From: Paenibacillus glacialis
Lineage (GTDB): Bacteria; Bacillota; Bacilli; Paenibacillales; Paenibacillaceae
Direction of reading: 5' to 3'
DNA: 64,000 nucleotides
Assembly (NCBI RefSeq): GCF_001637205.1
Contig: NZ_LVJH01000002.1
Span: 372,001 to 436,000 of the forward strand
Of this stretch, positions 55,177 through 63,325 are shown in pieces. A program made the translations under genes and the position numbers. Each line of letters begins with the position of its first letter. Position 1 is the first letter of the stretch. The notes beneath the pieces were generated by a model, which saw only the letters and a list, made by a program, of their open reading frames with translations, was not told where the DNA came from and did no database searches.

Positions 55177-56070
55177 ATGTCGTCTGCTCGCATCAAGGGA
55201 AGCATCACCGTAGAGGGTCAACACATTACTGTGTCCAACCCCGATAAATTATTGTGGCCTGAAATGGGGATTACCAAGGCAATTTATTTACAGAAGCTTG
55301 CTTTCCTTGCTCCTTACTTACTCCCATACTGTAGAGATCGACTGTTGACAACGATCCGTTATCCCAATGGCGTGAATGGAGAATTCTTCTATCAAAAGAA
55401 TGCACCTGCTCCACTTCCACCTTATGTATCCACAGTTACACATGATGATATTTCATATATTGTTCTACATGGGTTGCCTGATCTACTATGGCTAGGAAAT
55501 TTAGCCGCATTGGAATTCCATCCATCTCTTCATTTTGCTCATAGCGAGTTACCTTGTGAATGGATGATTGATCTAGATCCTTCTCTTGAAATCGAACCAC
55601 GGATCATGGAAGCGACTGCTCTCGTAGGGGAGGTTCTTTCCTCATTAGGAATTCAATCTATTCCCAAGACATCAGGAGCAACCGGTGTTCAGATTATTAT
55701 ACCTGTAGAAGGAGGAATCACTTTTGACGATCTACGGAAGATTGGGCATTTCGTGGGACGTTATATCGAGGAACGCCATCCCCAGCTATTCACGCTAGAA
55801 AGACTGAAGAAACACAGAGGCGATAAAATATACTTTGATTATTTACAGCATTATGCAGGAAAAACATTGGCCGCTCCCTATACTCCCCGTGCCAGAGCAC
55901 GAGCTACTGTCTCTACACCTCTAACCTGGGAGGAAGTTCATAACAATGTCTCCCCAACAGACTTTCATCTATTGAATATTGAATCTAGGCTAATGGAAAA
56001 AGGAGATCTGCTTGGTGTTATCCCTCCCCAGCCTCTTCACCATATACTGCATCATTTAAAGCACAGATAA
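55177..56070 (+). CDS. ligD: LigD polymerase/primase domain protein (stand-alone)
   Basis: The 297-aa protein covers only the PrimPol domain of LigD: NPDKLLWPEMGITKAIYLQK at the start, WMIDLDPSLEIEP with the metal-binding D-x-D, PKTSGATGVQIIIPV, and a C-terminal RARATVSTPLTWEEV. The ATP-dependent ligase and phosphoesterase domains are absent, so a separate ligase must be encoded elsewhere. It fills ends held by Ku. Confidence 0.9.
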   Translation: MSSARIKGSITVEGQHITVSNPDKLLWPEMGITKAIYLQKLAFLAPYLLPYCRDRLLTTIRYPNGVNGEFFYQKNAPAPLPPYVSTVTHDDISYIVLHGLPDLLWLGNLAALEFHPSLHFAHSELPCEWMIDLDPSLEIEPRIMEATALVGEVLSSLGIQSIPKTSGATGVQIIIPVEGGITFDDLRKIGHFVGRYIEERHPQLFTLERLKKHRGDKIYFDYLQHYAGKTLAAPYTPRARARATVSTPLTWEEVHNNVSPTDFHLLNIESRLMEKGDLLGVIPPQPLHHILHHLKHR

Positions 56071-56093
56071 GCCCGGAGAAATACTCCGGGCTT
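56069..56093. terminator. Bidirectional terminator between ligD and the YitT-family gene
   Basis: AAGCCCGGAG (56069-56078) pairs with CTCCGGGCTT (56084-56093). The flanking genes converge. Confidence 0.7.
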
Positions 56094-56124
56094 ATCACAT
56101 ATATACATGTCGTTTATTTTAGAT

Positions 56125-57039
56125 TTAATGGATCGCTTTCTTCTTAAAGCGTCCGCCTTTGACATCATGAATATTACCGATCGCTATGAATGCGTCTTTA
56201 TCCCATTCCGCAACAATCGTCTTCAATTTAGCTTCCTCAAGACGAGTAATAACAACGAAGATAACCTTCTTATTCTCGCCAGAATAGGATCCTTCACCAT
56301 CCAGATAAGTTACACCACGTCCAAGACGTTGTGTTAAGGCATCACCGATATCTCGATATTGTTCACTGATGATCCATACTGATTTCGATTGATCCATACC
56401 TTCATTGGTAACGTCAATCAATTTAAAAGCAATATAATAAGCGATAAGGGAATACATTGCGTGGTCCCATCCAAAGACAAATCCTGCACTACTAAGTATG
56501 AAGACATTTATAAACATAACAACTTCACCCACAGAAAAGGGCGACTTCTTACTCAATAGAATAGCAACGATCTCTGTACCATCTGTTGATCCACCAGCAC
56601 GAATAACAAGTCCAACACCAATCCCTAGAATGACACCACCAAATACGGTTCCAAGAAGAGGATCAGTCGTAAGAGGGGCAACAGGATGTAAAAAATATGT
56701 TCCTAAAGACATCACAATAATCGAGAAAAAGGTCGATATAGCGAAGGTTTTACCAATTTGCTTGTATCCAAGAAATAAAAATGGAAGGTTAAAGAGGGTT
56801 AGAAATATCCCCAGTGGCCAATCCGAAAAGAGCGAACTCATAATCGATATCCCCGTTATTCCTCCATCAATGATTCTGTTTGGTACTAGAAAAATTTCAA
56901 GAGCGACGGAGACAAGAAGTGCTCCAAAAATCATCATAATAAATCGAAGTACAATAGCTGACTTCATGACTGGTGCTTTGGGTGGAAAATTTGGTTGTTT
57001 CACAATATTACCCTCAATAATGTTTGTACTTTTACTCAC
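56125..57039 (-). CDS. YitT-family membrane protein (DUF161 plus DUF2179)
   Basis: The product has five or six membrane helices (GIGVGLVIRAGGSTDGTEIV is the family signature, near residue 155) and a soluble C-terminal DUF2179 domain (VTRLEEAKLKTIVAEWDKDA). Function of the family is unknown. I prefer the GTG at 57039, four bases after GGGGGAG (304 aa), to the ATG at 57066 that lacks a ribosome site. Confidence 0.82.
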   Translation of the reverse strand: MSKSTNIIEGNIVKQPNFPPKAPVMKSAIVLRFIMMIFGALLVSVALEIFLVPNRIIDGGITGISIMSSLFSDWPLGIFLTLFNLPFLFLGYKQIGKTFAISTFFSIIVMSLGTYFLHPVAPLTTDPLLGTVFGGVILGIGVGLVIRAGGSTDGTEIVAILLSKKSPFSVGEVVMFINVFILSSAGFVFGWDHAMYSLIAYYIAFKLIDVTNEGMDQSKSVWIISEQYRDIGDALTQRLGRGVTYLDGEGSYSGENKKVIFVVITRLEEAKLKTIVAEWDKDAFIAIGNIHDVKGGRFKKKAIH

Positions 57040-57130
57040 AAAACTCCCCCTATTCATATTATCCATGTTTCGTCTATGTTTTATATTATACCATAGAGTT
57101 TATTATGAATAATAAAAATGAGGATTTTTT

Positions 57131-58561
57131 TCACAATAAAGGGGACAACATACGGCTTAATAACTCCCCTCCCTTATGTAGACGAGACCTTTTTGCAAAT
57201 TCAATAGGGTCTATTTCTGAGCAATAATGTAGATCATTTTTGAAATCTCTCACAATTCGCTGGATGGCTTTCTGATCAAATAATACCGCGGTCAACTCGA
57301 AATTACAGAAGAAGCTACGCATATCCATATTTGCTGTTCCTACGGATGCTAGCAGGTCATCCACAATCAGGATTTTGGCATGTACGAAGCCTTTTCGGTA
57401 TTGAAAGAACCGCACGCCAGCCTTTATCAATTCTTCTACATAAGACAAGGAAGCATAATGGACCAACTTCGAATCCGGCTTCCAAGGAATAATGATTCGT
57501 ACATCCACGCCACTAACTGCAGCAGACTTAAGCCCCTCATAAATAGCTGGATCAGGGATAAAATACGGCGAAGTAATCCATACCCTTTCGTTAGCGACCG
57601 CTATTGCTGCAAAACACATCTCCTGAATAGCGTCCCATACTTGATCAGGACCACTGCTCAGAATTTGAATTTGCTGTTCTCCACGACATTCATGTGCTGG
57701 AAATAATGTAGGATCAATAATTCGCTCACTTGAAGCTAATTTCCAATCGTTAAGGAATATATTTTGTAGAAAATAAACCGCATCACCCTCCAACTGCAAG
57801 TGAGTATCCCTCCAATATCCTACTTCAGGATATAAGCCTAAATAGTCATCTCCTACATTTAGTCCTCCTACGAATCCCTTTTTACCATCTACAATTAGAA
57901 TTTTACGATGATTTCTGTAATTAATACGACGATCAAGAGTAGCAATAACGGGTGGAAGGAAGAAGTGAAGCTCAACGCCCGCCTCTTTAAATCGGTTAAT
58001 AAACGGTCGCTTTAAGTGATGACTCCCAACACCGTCGCAAACAATACGAACCTTAACTCCTGACTGTACCTTTCGAATCATAACGTCCTGAAATTCAGTG
58101 CCAATCATATCGTCCCTAAAAATATAAAATTCAACATGTATATGATCCTCTGCTGACTCCATCGCCTCAAGCATGGCTTGATAGGCTTCTTTCCCATCTG
58201 TCAGAACTTGACTTTCATTGCAACCCGTTATAGGACTCTCTGATATATTCGATAGCAAATTAAACAAGCGCTTTTGAGTGTGGAACTTGTGATTCTTCAT
58301 CTCCTCCACATCCTCTATAATGACAGCTTCTTTCCATAATTGATCGCGGATTTCCCGAAATAATCGTGATCCTTTTGAACGAACCTTCTTTCGTTTGCTG
58401 TATTCCTGAGCTACAAAGTAATACACAATAAAGCCAACTAGTGGAAAGCAAAACAATATAAACATCCAGGCTAGCGCTTTAGCTGGATTTCGAAATTCAA
58501 GGATTAGTATCGTTGCCATTTGAAAAATAAATACAAACAATGCAATAAGGACCCACATCAT
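57131..58561 (-). CDS. cls: Cardiolipin synthase
   Basis: The 476-aa protein has two N-terminal membrane helices (PLDc_N) and two phospholipase-D HKD motifs: HRKILIVD (about 218-225) and HAKILIVDDLLASVGTANMD (about 391-410). It condenses two phosphatidylglycerols to cardiolipin. I chose ATG 58561, which has AAAGAGGTC upstream, over a GTG at 58579. Confidence 0.9.
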   Translation of the reverse strand: MMWVLIALFVFIFQMATILILEFRNPAKALAWMFILFCFPLVGFIVYYFVAQEYSKRKKVRSKGSRLFREIRDQLWKEAVIIEDVEEMKNHKFHTQKRLFNLLSNISESPITGCNESQVLTDGKEAYQAMLEAMESAEDHIHVEFYIFRDDMIGTEFQDVMIRKVQSGVKVRIVCDGVGSHHLKRPFINRFKEAGVELHFFLPPVIATLDRRINYRNHRKILIVDGKKGFVGGLNVGDDYLGLYPEVGYWRDTHLQLEGDAVYFLQNIFLNDWKLASSERIIDPTLFPAHECRGEQQIQILSSGPDQVWDAIQEMCFAAIAVANERVWITSPYFIPDPAIYEGLKSAAVSGVDVRIIIPWKPDSKLVHYASLSYVEELIKAGVRFFQYRKGFVHAKILIVDDLLASVGTANMDMRSFFCNFELTAVLFDQKAIQRIVRDFKNDLHYCSEIDPIEFAKRSRLHKGGELLSRMLSPLL

Positions 58562-58784
58562 ACGGCTGACCTCTTTCACAAAAAAATTATTATCCCTAAA
58601 TAATTCAATCCCTCTTTGTAAAGTTCATCATTGACCAACCTATCAGGGGTTTATTCAATACATAACCACGCTATAGACAAATTTAAACCATAACACCCAA
58701 ATAAATTTGACATGTTTAGAGATTTCTACGAATAAATAGAATATAACCAAGCTATCCACATCCAATGCCTAGAAAGGAGTTGCC

Positions 58785-59771
58785 ATGAAAAGTACGAAAT
58801 CCAAGCAACCCATAACACTACTTGTTCTACGTGATGCACAGCATTCCGTTAAGCAAATCCAACTCTCTAAACCTTTACTTATCGCCGTACCTACTATTGC
58901 TATTCTGTCCCTTTCTGGCCTGATTATCTCCATGCAAGTACATTCTTCCCAAGTGATCTCTAAGATGGAACAGAAAATGCACCTACAGACGATGACAAAC
59001 AATCAGATGGAGATAACCGTAAGTAACCGTGAAGAAGCGATTTCCAGATTACAAAATGAAATAATCAACCTTTCCTCTGACGCACAAGATATGAAGAGCA
59101 AGATGCAACGCGTGAACGATCTTGAAAAAGAATTACAAAAATTCATCAATAAAAATAACACCAGCATGATTTCTGGAAAAACAAAAACTACCGAGACATT
59201 AACTAGCGATGATCCTAAGCATGTAGGCGGCGAATTTATCGCTGTAGACACTAATGAGATTCTCGACCTTACACAAGAGACAAAGGATGACTTTGAGGAG
59301 CTTCGTAAGTTACTCGATTCCATGGAGGACAACATTCCACGTATGCTTGAGAAAGCCCAAGAGACCCAAGACATGCTAGCTGGTATTCCTAATATGTGGC
59401 CAACAACCTCTCACGTTGTTTCCTCTAGCTTCGGCTATCGAAAAGATCCCTTTACTGGAATAGCGGCCTATCACGCAGGTCTTGATATTTCTGGTAATAC
59501 GGGAGATCCAGTCTACGCCGCAGGAGCAGGTACAGTGGTTGAGGCTGAACAACGTGGGGCACGTGGTCTCTATATAAAGATTGAGCATCCAGAAGGATTG
59601 CAGACGTCATACATGCATTTAAGCAAAATTAATGTAGCTGTGGGAGAATCTATTTCCAAGGGCGAACTCATTGGTAAATTGGGAAATACAGGTCGCAGTA
59701 CAGGTTCCCATCTACATTTTCAAGTTGAGAAAAAGAATGAAGTCGTTAATCCACTTCCATATATTCAATAA
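58785..59771 (+). CDS. Membrane-anchored M23 metallopeptidase with coiled coil
   Basis: The 328-aa protein has an N-terminal membrane helix (LLIAVPTIAILSLSGLIISM, about 28-47), a coiled-coil region (residues 60-130) and a C-terminal LytM domain with zinc ligands in YHAGLDISG (His and Asp) and GSHLHFQVE. It probably cuts peptidoglycan cross-links outside the membrane. AGAAAGGAGTTGCC precedes the ATG. The bactofilin gene follows, a pairing known for cell-shape systems. Confidence 0.87.
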   Translation: MKSTKSKQPITLLVLRDAQHSVKQIQLSKPLLIAVPTIAILSLSGLIISMQVHSSQVISKMEQKMHLQTMTNNQMEITVSNREEAISRLQNEIINLSSDAQDMKSKMQRVNDLEKELQKFINKNNTSMISGKTKTTETLTSDDPKHVGGEFIAVDTNEILDLTQETKDDFEELRKLLDSMEDNIPRMLEKAQETQDMLAGIPNMWPTTSHVVSSSFGYRKDPFTGIAAYHAGLDISGNTGDPVYAAGAGTVVEAEQRGARGLYIKIEHPEGLQTSYMHLSKINVAVGESISKGELIGKLGNTGRSTGSHLHFQVEKKNEVVNPLPYIQ

Positions 59772-59951
59772 TTGAGGAAGCATCACTCCACAAAACTTAA
59801 GCTTATGCTTTCGATGCTAGTTTTTGAAACGACGCTTAGTCAGGGGAGTTTCGCTCTCCAAAAACTTTTAGCTTATGCTTCCGTTGCTAGTTTTGTTACG
59901 AAGTAATTCCAGTGAGGCATCGCTCCACAAAACTTTTAGGAGGTCACAAAC
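59772..59951 (+). repeat. Dispersed intergenic repeat, two units, running into the bactofilin ribosome site
   Basis: Two imperfect units share CTCCACAAAACTT, GCTTATGCTT, CGATGCTAGTTTTTGAAACG and CTCCAAAAACTTTTAG with each other and with the copy before leuA (49292-49408, other strand). The final CTTTTAGGAGGTCA supplies the ribosome site of the bactofilin gene. Confidence 0.7.
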
Positions 59952-60365
59952 ATGGTAAGATCAAGAAACTCAAAAAGACGAAATTCAGGGATAGACACCC
60001 TTATTGGACAAGGTTGTGAGGTTACTGGAAAGATATCCTGCGAAGCCAACTTGCGGATTGAGGGTTCTTTTAACGGAGAGATTGAGAGCCAAGGGGATAT
60101 AACAGTAGGTGAAAATGCTGTAGCTCGTTCTAACATTCAGGCAAGGGAAGTTGTGATAGCTGGCAAGGTTTACGGGGACGTTGCCACAACAGGTAAACTC
60201 ACCATTACAGCAACCGGGCAGATGTTCGGAGATGTATCTGCCTCCTCTCTCATTATTATGGAAGGTGGCGCATTAAGTGGCACAAGCACGATGAGCCATC
60301 CCGAGCCTGTTTCTGAGAAGTCAAAGGATATCCATTCTCACTATTTACAACCCGAAGTAAGCTAA
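59952..60365 (+). CDS. Bactofilin (BacA-type, polymer-forming)
   Basis: The 137-aa protein has the bactofilin beta-solenoid core: DTLIGQGCEVTGKISCEANL, then GEIESQGDITVGENAVARSN and YGDVATTGKLTITATGQMFG, with flexible ends. Bactofilins polymerise into filaments on the membrane and guide wall enzymes; the M23 peptidase encoded just upstream is the likely partner. Confidence 0.9.
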   Translation: MVRSRNSKRRNSGIDTLIGQGCEVTGKISCEANLRIEGSFNGEIESQGDITVGENAVARSNIQAREVVIAGKVYGDVATTGKLTITATGQMFGDVSASSLIIMEGGALSGTSTMSHPEPVSEKSKDIHSHYLQPEVS

Positions 60366-60442
60366 ACATCCTCTGACAATTGCACTCTTATCTTATACTG
60401 CATGCAACCCTGTCATCCTATTCAGGTCACAATCCAATAAAG

Positions 60443-60487
60443 TAAAGCCCTGAAAAATAGAAGGAATTCCTATTCTTCAGGGCTTTA
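60443..60487. terminator. Bidirectional terminator between bactofilin and ABC genes
   Basis: TAAAGCCCTGAA (60443-60454) pairs with TTCAGGGCTTTA (60476-60487), and AATAG/CTATT extends the stem inside. Confidence 0.75.
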
Positions 60488-60508
60488 TCATTCAAATATG
60501 AGACACTC

Positions 60509-61312
60509 TTATGCCGAAACATCACGTTTCTTAAATACAACCCATGACAGCAGTAAGAAACAAATATAATATGTTGCCAAGACAATTAACGAGAAAGTCA
60601 ATGTTGAACCTCCTGGACCTTCCGGAGTATCTATGTAACCTCTTAAATCCATATGTGTGAATATCACATATTTCATCCACTCATATTTATCTGGATTAAG
60701 AAGAGTCAGAAATATATTTTTAGAGAATAAGATGAACAAGGTAAACATTGATAATACAATAGCAAAGGTGCTCGAACGAAATAAGGTAGAAATCATAAAT
60801 GCTATCGTCGTGATCAATATAAGCTGGACATAATTACAACCAAGAAACATAAGTGTATACGACATATCACTCCAAGAACTCGAAATTATCCCTGAAACAC
60901 CCAACTCATAGCTGAACCAAATATTTGCGAATAAAAAGGTACCTCCAAAAAGGACAAGGGTACTTAATATACCAAAGAGTATCACTGATATGTACTTCGA
61001 CAATAGAATTTTAGAGCGACTCCATGGTCGAATGAGAAGTAGCTTAATCGTTCCCCAGGAAAATTCACTAGCTACAGAATCCGCTGCAATAACCACTGCA
61101 AATATAATATTGATAAAAAATGTAAAGGTCATCGTTAATACAGTAACTTCCCATACGTTAGGATGTTCTTGTGAGTCCACCATAAACATTACAAATGGCA
61201 AAAGAATACTTAAAATAGCTAATATACCTAGCATCACCCAAGTACGTACGCGACGATATATTTTCATATTCTCATTTAATACTAATTTAAAGAAACTAGA
61301 CAATTTGTTCAC
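60509..61312 (-). CDS. ABC-2 type transporter permease
   Basis: The 267-aa protein has six membrane segments and the ABC-2 feature of a long first loop (ADSVASEFSWGTIKLLLIRP WSRSKIL region, near 80-105) typical of bacitracin/lantibiotic-style or NatB-like permeases. It overlaps the ATPase gene by 17 bases. Substrate unknown. Confidence 0.82.
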   Translation of the reverse strand: MNKLSSFFKLVLNENMKIYRRVRTWVMLGILAILSILLPFVMFMVDSQEHPNVWEVTVLTMTFTFFINIIFAVVIAADSVASEFSWGTIKLLLIRPWSRSKILLSKYISVILFGILSTLVLFGGTFLFANIWFSYELGVSGIISSSWSDMSYTLMFLGCNYVQLILITTIAFMISTLFRSSTFAIVLSMFTLFILFSKNIFLTLLNPDKYEWMKYVIFTHMDLRGYIDTPEGPGGSTLTFSLIVLATYYICFLLLSWVVFKKRDVSA

Positions 61313-62207
61313 TTCCCGTCATTTCTAAGAATTGATCTTCGAGCGAACGCGTAACCTCTCGAATGCCATATACTTTTAACCCTGCCTGTACGAGACGAGC
61401 GTTTATATCGGCCACTTCTTCACGTGATACCTGCATAATAAGCAGATTATTCTCCACTCGATTCACGCCTAATATAGCTGCAGCCTGTTGTGGCTGATCT
61501 ACATCAAATGCTATCTCAGCAGCCGATACGGCCACCCCATCCTCATTCTTTAACTGCCGAACATCAATTAATCTGCCATTCTGAATAATAGCCACTCTAT
61601 CGCACATCAATTCCATTTCAGAGAGTAGATGACTTGATACAAATACCGTAGTGCCCTCAACCCTGCAAAGATCGCGTAAATAGTCTCGTAATTCTCGGAT
61701 ACCTTGAGGATCCAGTCCGTTAGTAGGTTCGTCCAAGATAAGAAGTTTCGGGTTGTGTAGTATAGCCTGAGCTACTCCTAATCGTTGTCTCATCCCGAGT
61801 GAGTAGGTTTTGACTTTGTCATGAATTCGGTTATCCAGCCCGACAAGAGCAATGACCTCTTGTATTCTAAGCTTCGTAACTCCGGGCAGCATACGAGCGA
61901 AATGGTGCAAATTCTGGTATCCAGTAAGGTATTTATACATCTCCGGATTTTCAACAATTGCTCCCACATTCGCTATCGCTGCTTCAAATTGATTCTTAAT
62001 GCTATGCCCACATATAACGATGTCACCTTGGCTAATCGATATCAATCCCACCATCATACGAATTGTCGTGGTCTTTCCTGCTCCATTCGGACCTAGAAAT
62101 CCAAACACCTGACCTGGCGAAATCTCTAGACTCAGATTATCTATGATTGCCTTGGAGGAGATCATCTTAGAGACATTCTCCAAGCGAACAACTGGTTCCT
62201 GCTGCAT
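61296..62207 (-). CDS. ABC transporter ATP-binding protein (CcmA/BcrA-like)
   Basis: The 303-aa ATPase has Walker A GPNGAGKTT (about 38-46), signature LGMRQRLGVAQA (about 135-146), Walker B LLILDEPTNGLDP (about 153-165) and a C-terminal regulatory extension. It drives the overlapping permease. The pair resembles self-protection or lipid-export transporters. No sensor kinase lies beside it. Confidence 0.87.
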   Translation of the reverse strand: MQQEPVVRLENVSKMISSKAIIDNLSLEISPGQVFGFLGPNGAGKTTTIRMMVGLISISQGDIVICGHSIKNQFEAAIANVGAIVENPEMYKYLTGYQNLHHFARMLPGVTKLRIQEVIALVGLDNRIHDKVKTYSLGMRQRLGVAQAILHNPKLLILDEPTNGLDPQGIRELRDYLRDLCRVEGTTVFVSSHLLSEMELMCDRVAIIQNGRLIDVRQLKNEDGVAVSAAEIAFDVDQPQQAAAILGVNRVENNLLIMQVSREEVADINARLVQAGLKVYGIREVTRSLEDQFLEMTGSEQIV

Positions 62208-62278
62208 TTAATACACTCCTTTAAGATAAACAATTACTATTCTCGCATCTTTTTACCTAAGTATAGGTTAATAAATGT

Positions 62279-62461
62279 TCAGAGTAAATTCTCAGCAATA
62301 TGAGAATTTACATATGATTCATTTTGGGTTACTTCACATTCCTTACAATAACCCATCGATGTGTTATAGCGGTAAAAACAAGTTTTGAAAATAGAGCTCT
62401 CCTGATTCCCTTGTAAAATCCGCTCACAGTACACGCAATAAAATAGAAATTTCTCAGTCAT
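62279..62461 (-). CDS. Small Cys-rich protein with two CxxC motifs, member of the palindrome regulon
   Basis: The 60-aa product has CVYC (Cys9, Cys12), Cys28 and CKEC (Cys38, Cys41), the spacing of a small zinc-ribbon-like fold; no known family is recognised. GAGGGGTAGG precedes the ATG. Its promoter carries the same operator as the lasso and exopolysaccharide genes, about 35 kb away, which marks it as a possible accessory of that system. Confidence 0.6.
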   Translation of the reverse strand: MTEKFLFYCVYCERILQGNQESSIFKTCFYRYNTSMGYCKECEVTQNESYVNSHIAENLL

Positions 62462-62528
62462 ACGAAAAACCTACCCCTCACAGGAATCATCATGTTATTC
62501 GACAAAATATATCAATCAGATCTTAAAA

Positions 62529-62582
62529 AGATACACTTTGTATCATTAACTGTAATGTACTCGACATTTATTGCAATGTCAA
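62529..62582 (-). promoter_or_regulatory. Promoter with GATACA-N3-TGTATC operator before the Cys-rich protein gene
   Basis: On the minus strand TTGACA (62582-62577), a 17-bp spacer and TACATT (62559-62554) are followed nine bases later by the palindrome GATACAAAGTGTATC (62544-62530). The layout equals that at the lasso promoters. Confidence 0.68.
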
Positions 62583-62667
62583 GAATTTCCTAAGAGAAGA
62601 GGCAAATCAAGTTTCCAATCGCTTTACCTGTAAACATATCCATAAAAATAAAAGGTAAATATTAGAT

Positions 62668-62684
62668 TGATACGTATTGTATGA
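62668..62684. promoter_or_regulatory. Degenerate second copy of the palindrome
   Basis: TGATACGTATTGTATGA matches the operator except at two half-site positions. It lies 139 bp upstream of the first copy, between the DUF1854 stop and the Cys-rich gene's promoter. No separate promoter is seen at it. Confidence 0.45.
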
Positions 62685-62698
62685 ATAATAGATCTTAG

Positions 62699-63157
62699 CT
62701 AATTAATTTTTTCCCATTGCTTCAGACTATTCTCATCCAGTTCATGAATATTTGTAATGATATATCTACGACCTTCAATATCGCAAAGAATCCAACTCAC
62801 TAAGCTTAGAGGATGTAGACTTTCGTGCATTTCGTTCATTCGAAAGTACGTTCTACCATAACTTGTATCTACAACCCATAACCACTCGCTTCCACTTCGT
62901 TTTAAAGAAACGATATTTGATATGATGTGAATCATATAATACCGCTGTAGTTCCTGCTCAGCTTCCATTCTGCTATCCTCTTCTAACAACGAAAGGTCAG
63001 CAATCATTGTGATTTCCTCATCGTTAGCTAAGCGAACAGATATATATTGATTCGGCATCGTCAATGGAAATGTTCGAATCAATTTCACACCAGTATATCT
63101 CCTTCCATCTTTCTCTATTTCTAGCACCCCATCAAGGTCTCTCAATAATTGTATCAT
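62699..63157 (-). CDS. DUF1854-family protein
   Basis: The 152-aa protein matches DUF1854 through its central and C-terminal parts (LSLLEEDSRMEAEQELQRYY, then IVSLKRSGSEWLWVVDTSYG and DIEGRRYIITNIHELDENSL). The family has no known activity; members often sit beside ABC transporters and cyanophycin-type amide ligases, none of which are in view here. The ATG overlaps the stop of a possible 25-aa frame. Confidence 0.7.
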   Translation of the reverse strand: MIQLLRDLDGVLEIEKDGRRYTGVKLIRTFPLTMPNQYISVRLANDEEITMIADLSLLEEDSRMEAEQELQRYYMIHIISNIVSLKRSGSEWLWVVDTSYGRTYFRMNEMHESLHPLSLVSWILCDIEGRRYIITNIHELDENSLKQWEKIN

Positions 63158-63231
63158 ACGTATTCCGCTATCTCCCTTGGCTCTTCATTCATTTGTTTTT
63201 TGAGTCTGTACGCAATCGCAAATCGACCCAT
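63154..63231 (-). CDS. Possible 25-aa peptide coupled to the DUF1854 gene
   Basis: The frame MGRFAIAYRLKKQMNEEPRE then IAEYV ends in an ATGA overlap with the DUF1854 start. The ribosome site is weak (AAGAG, nine bases away). Amphipathic and basic at first, acidic at the end. Coding status uncertain. Confidence 0.3.
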   Translation of the reverse strand: MGRFAIAYRLKKQMNEEPREIAEYV

Positions 63232-63232
63232 T

Positions 63233-63316
63233 TCATTTTCTCTTGCGTAAATTCTTTATCACCTGAATACATTGAAGTGCTTGAACGATAATCGTCTGAA
63301 CCGCAAAGAGCTCCAT
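63233..63316 (-). CDS. Possible 27-aa peptide after the LCP gene
   Basis: The frame MELFAVQTIIVQALQCIQVI then KNLRKRK starts 13 bases past the preceding gene with TGAGGA seven bases upstream, ends one base before the 25-aa frame, and has a hydrophobic helix plus basic tail. An overlapping 46-aa frame (63189-63329) competes with it. Coding status uncertain. Confidence 0.3.
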   Translation of the reverse strand: MELFAVQTIIVQALQCIQVIKNLRKRK

Positions 63317-63325
63317 AATGTTTCC

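Noticed and set aside
63233..63316. Second lasso precursor near the 62.5 kb operator
   Set aside because: The 27-aa frame has no YxxPxL-like leader motif, no penultimate Thr and no Gly/Ala core start with an Asp/Glu at position 7-9.
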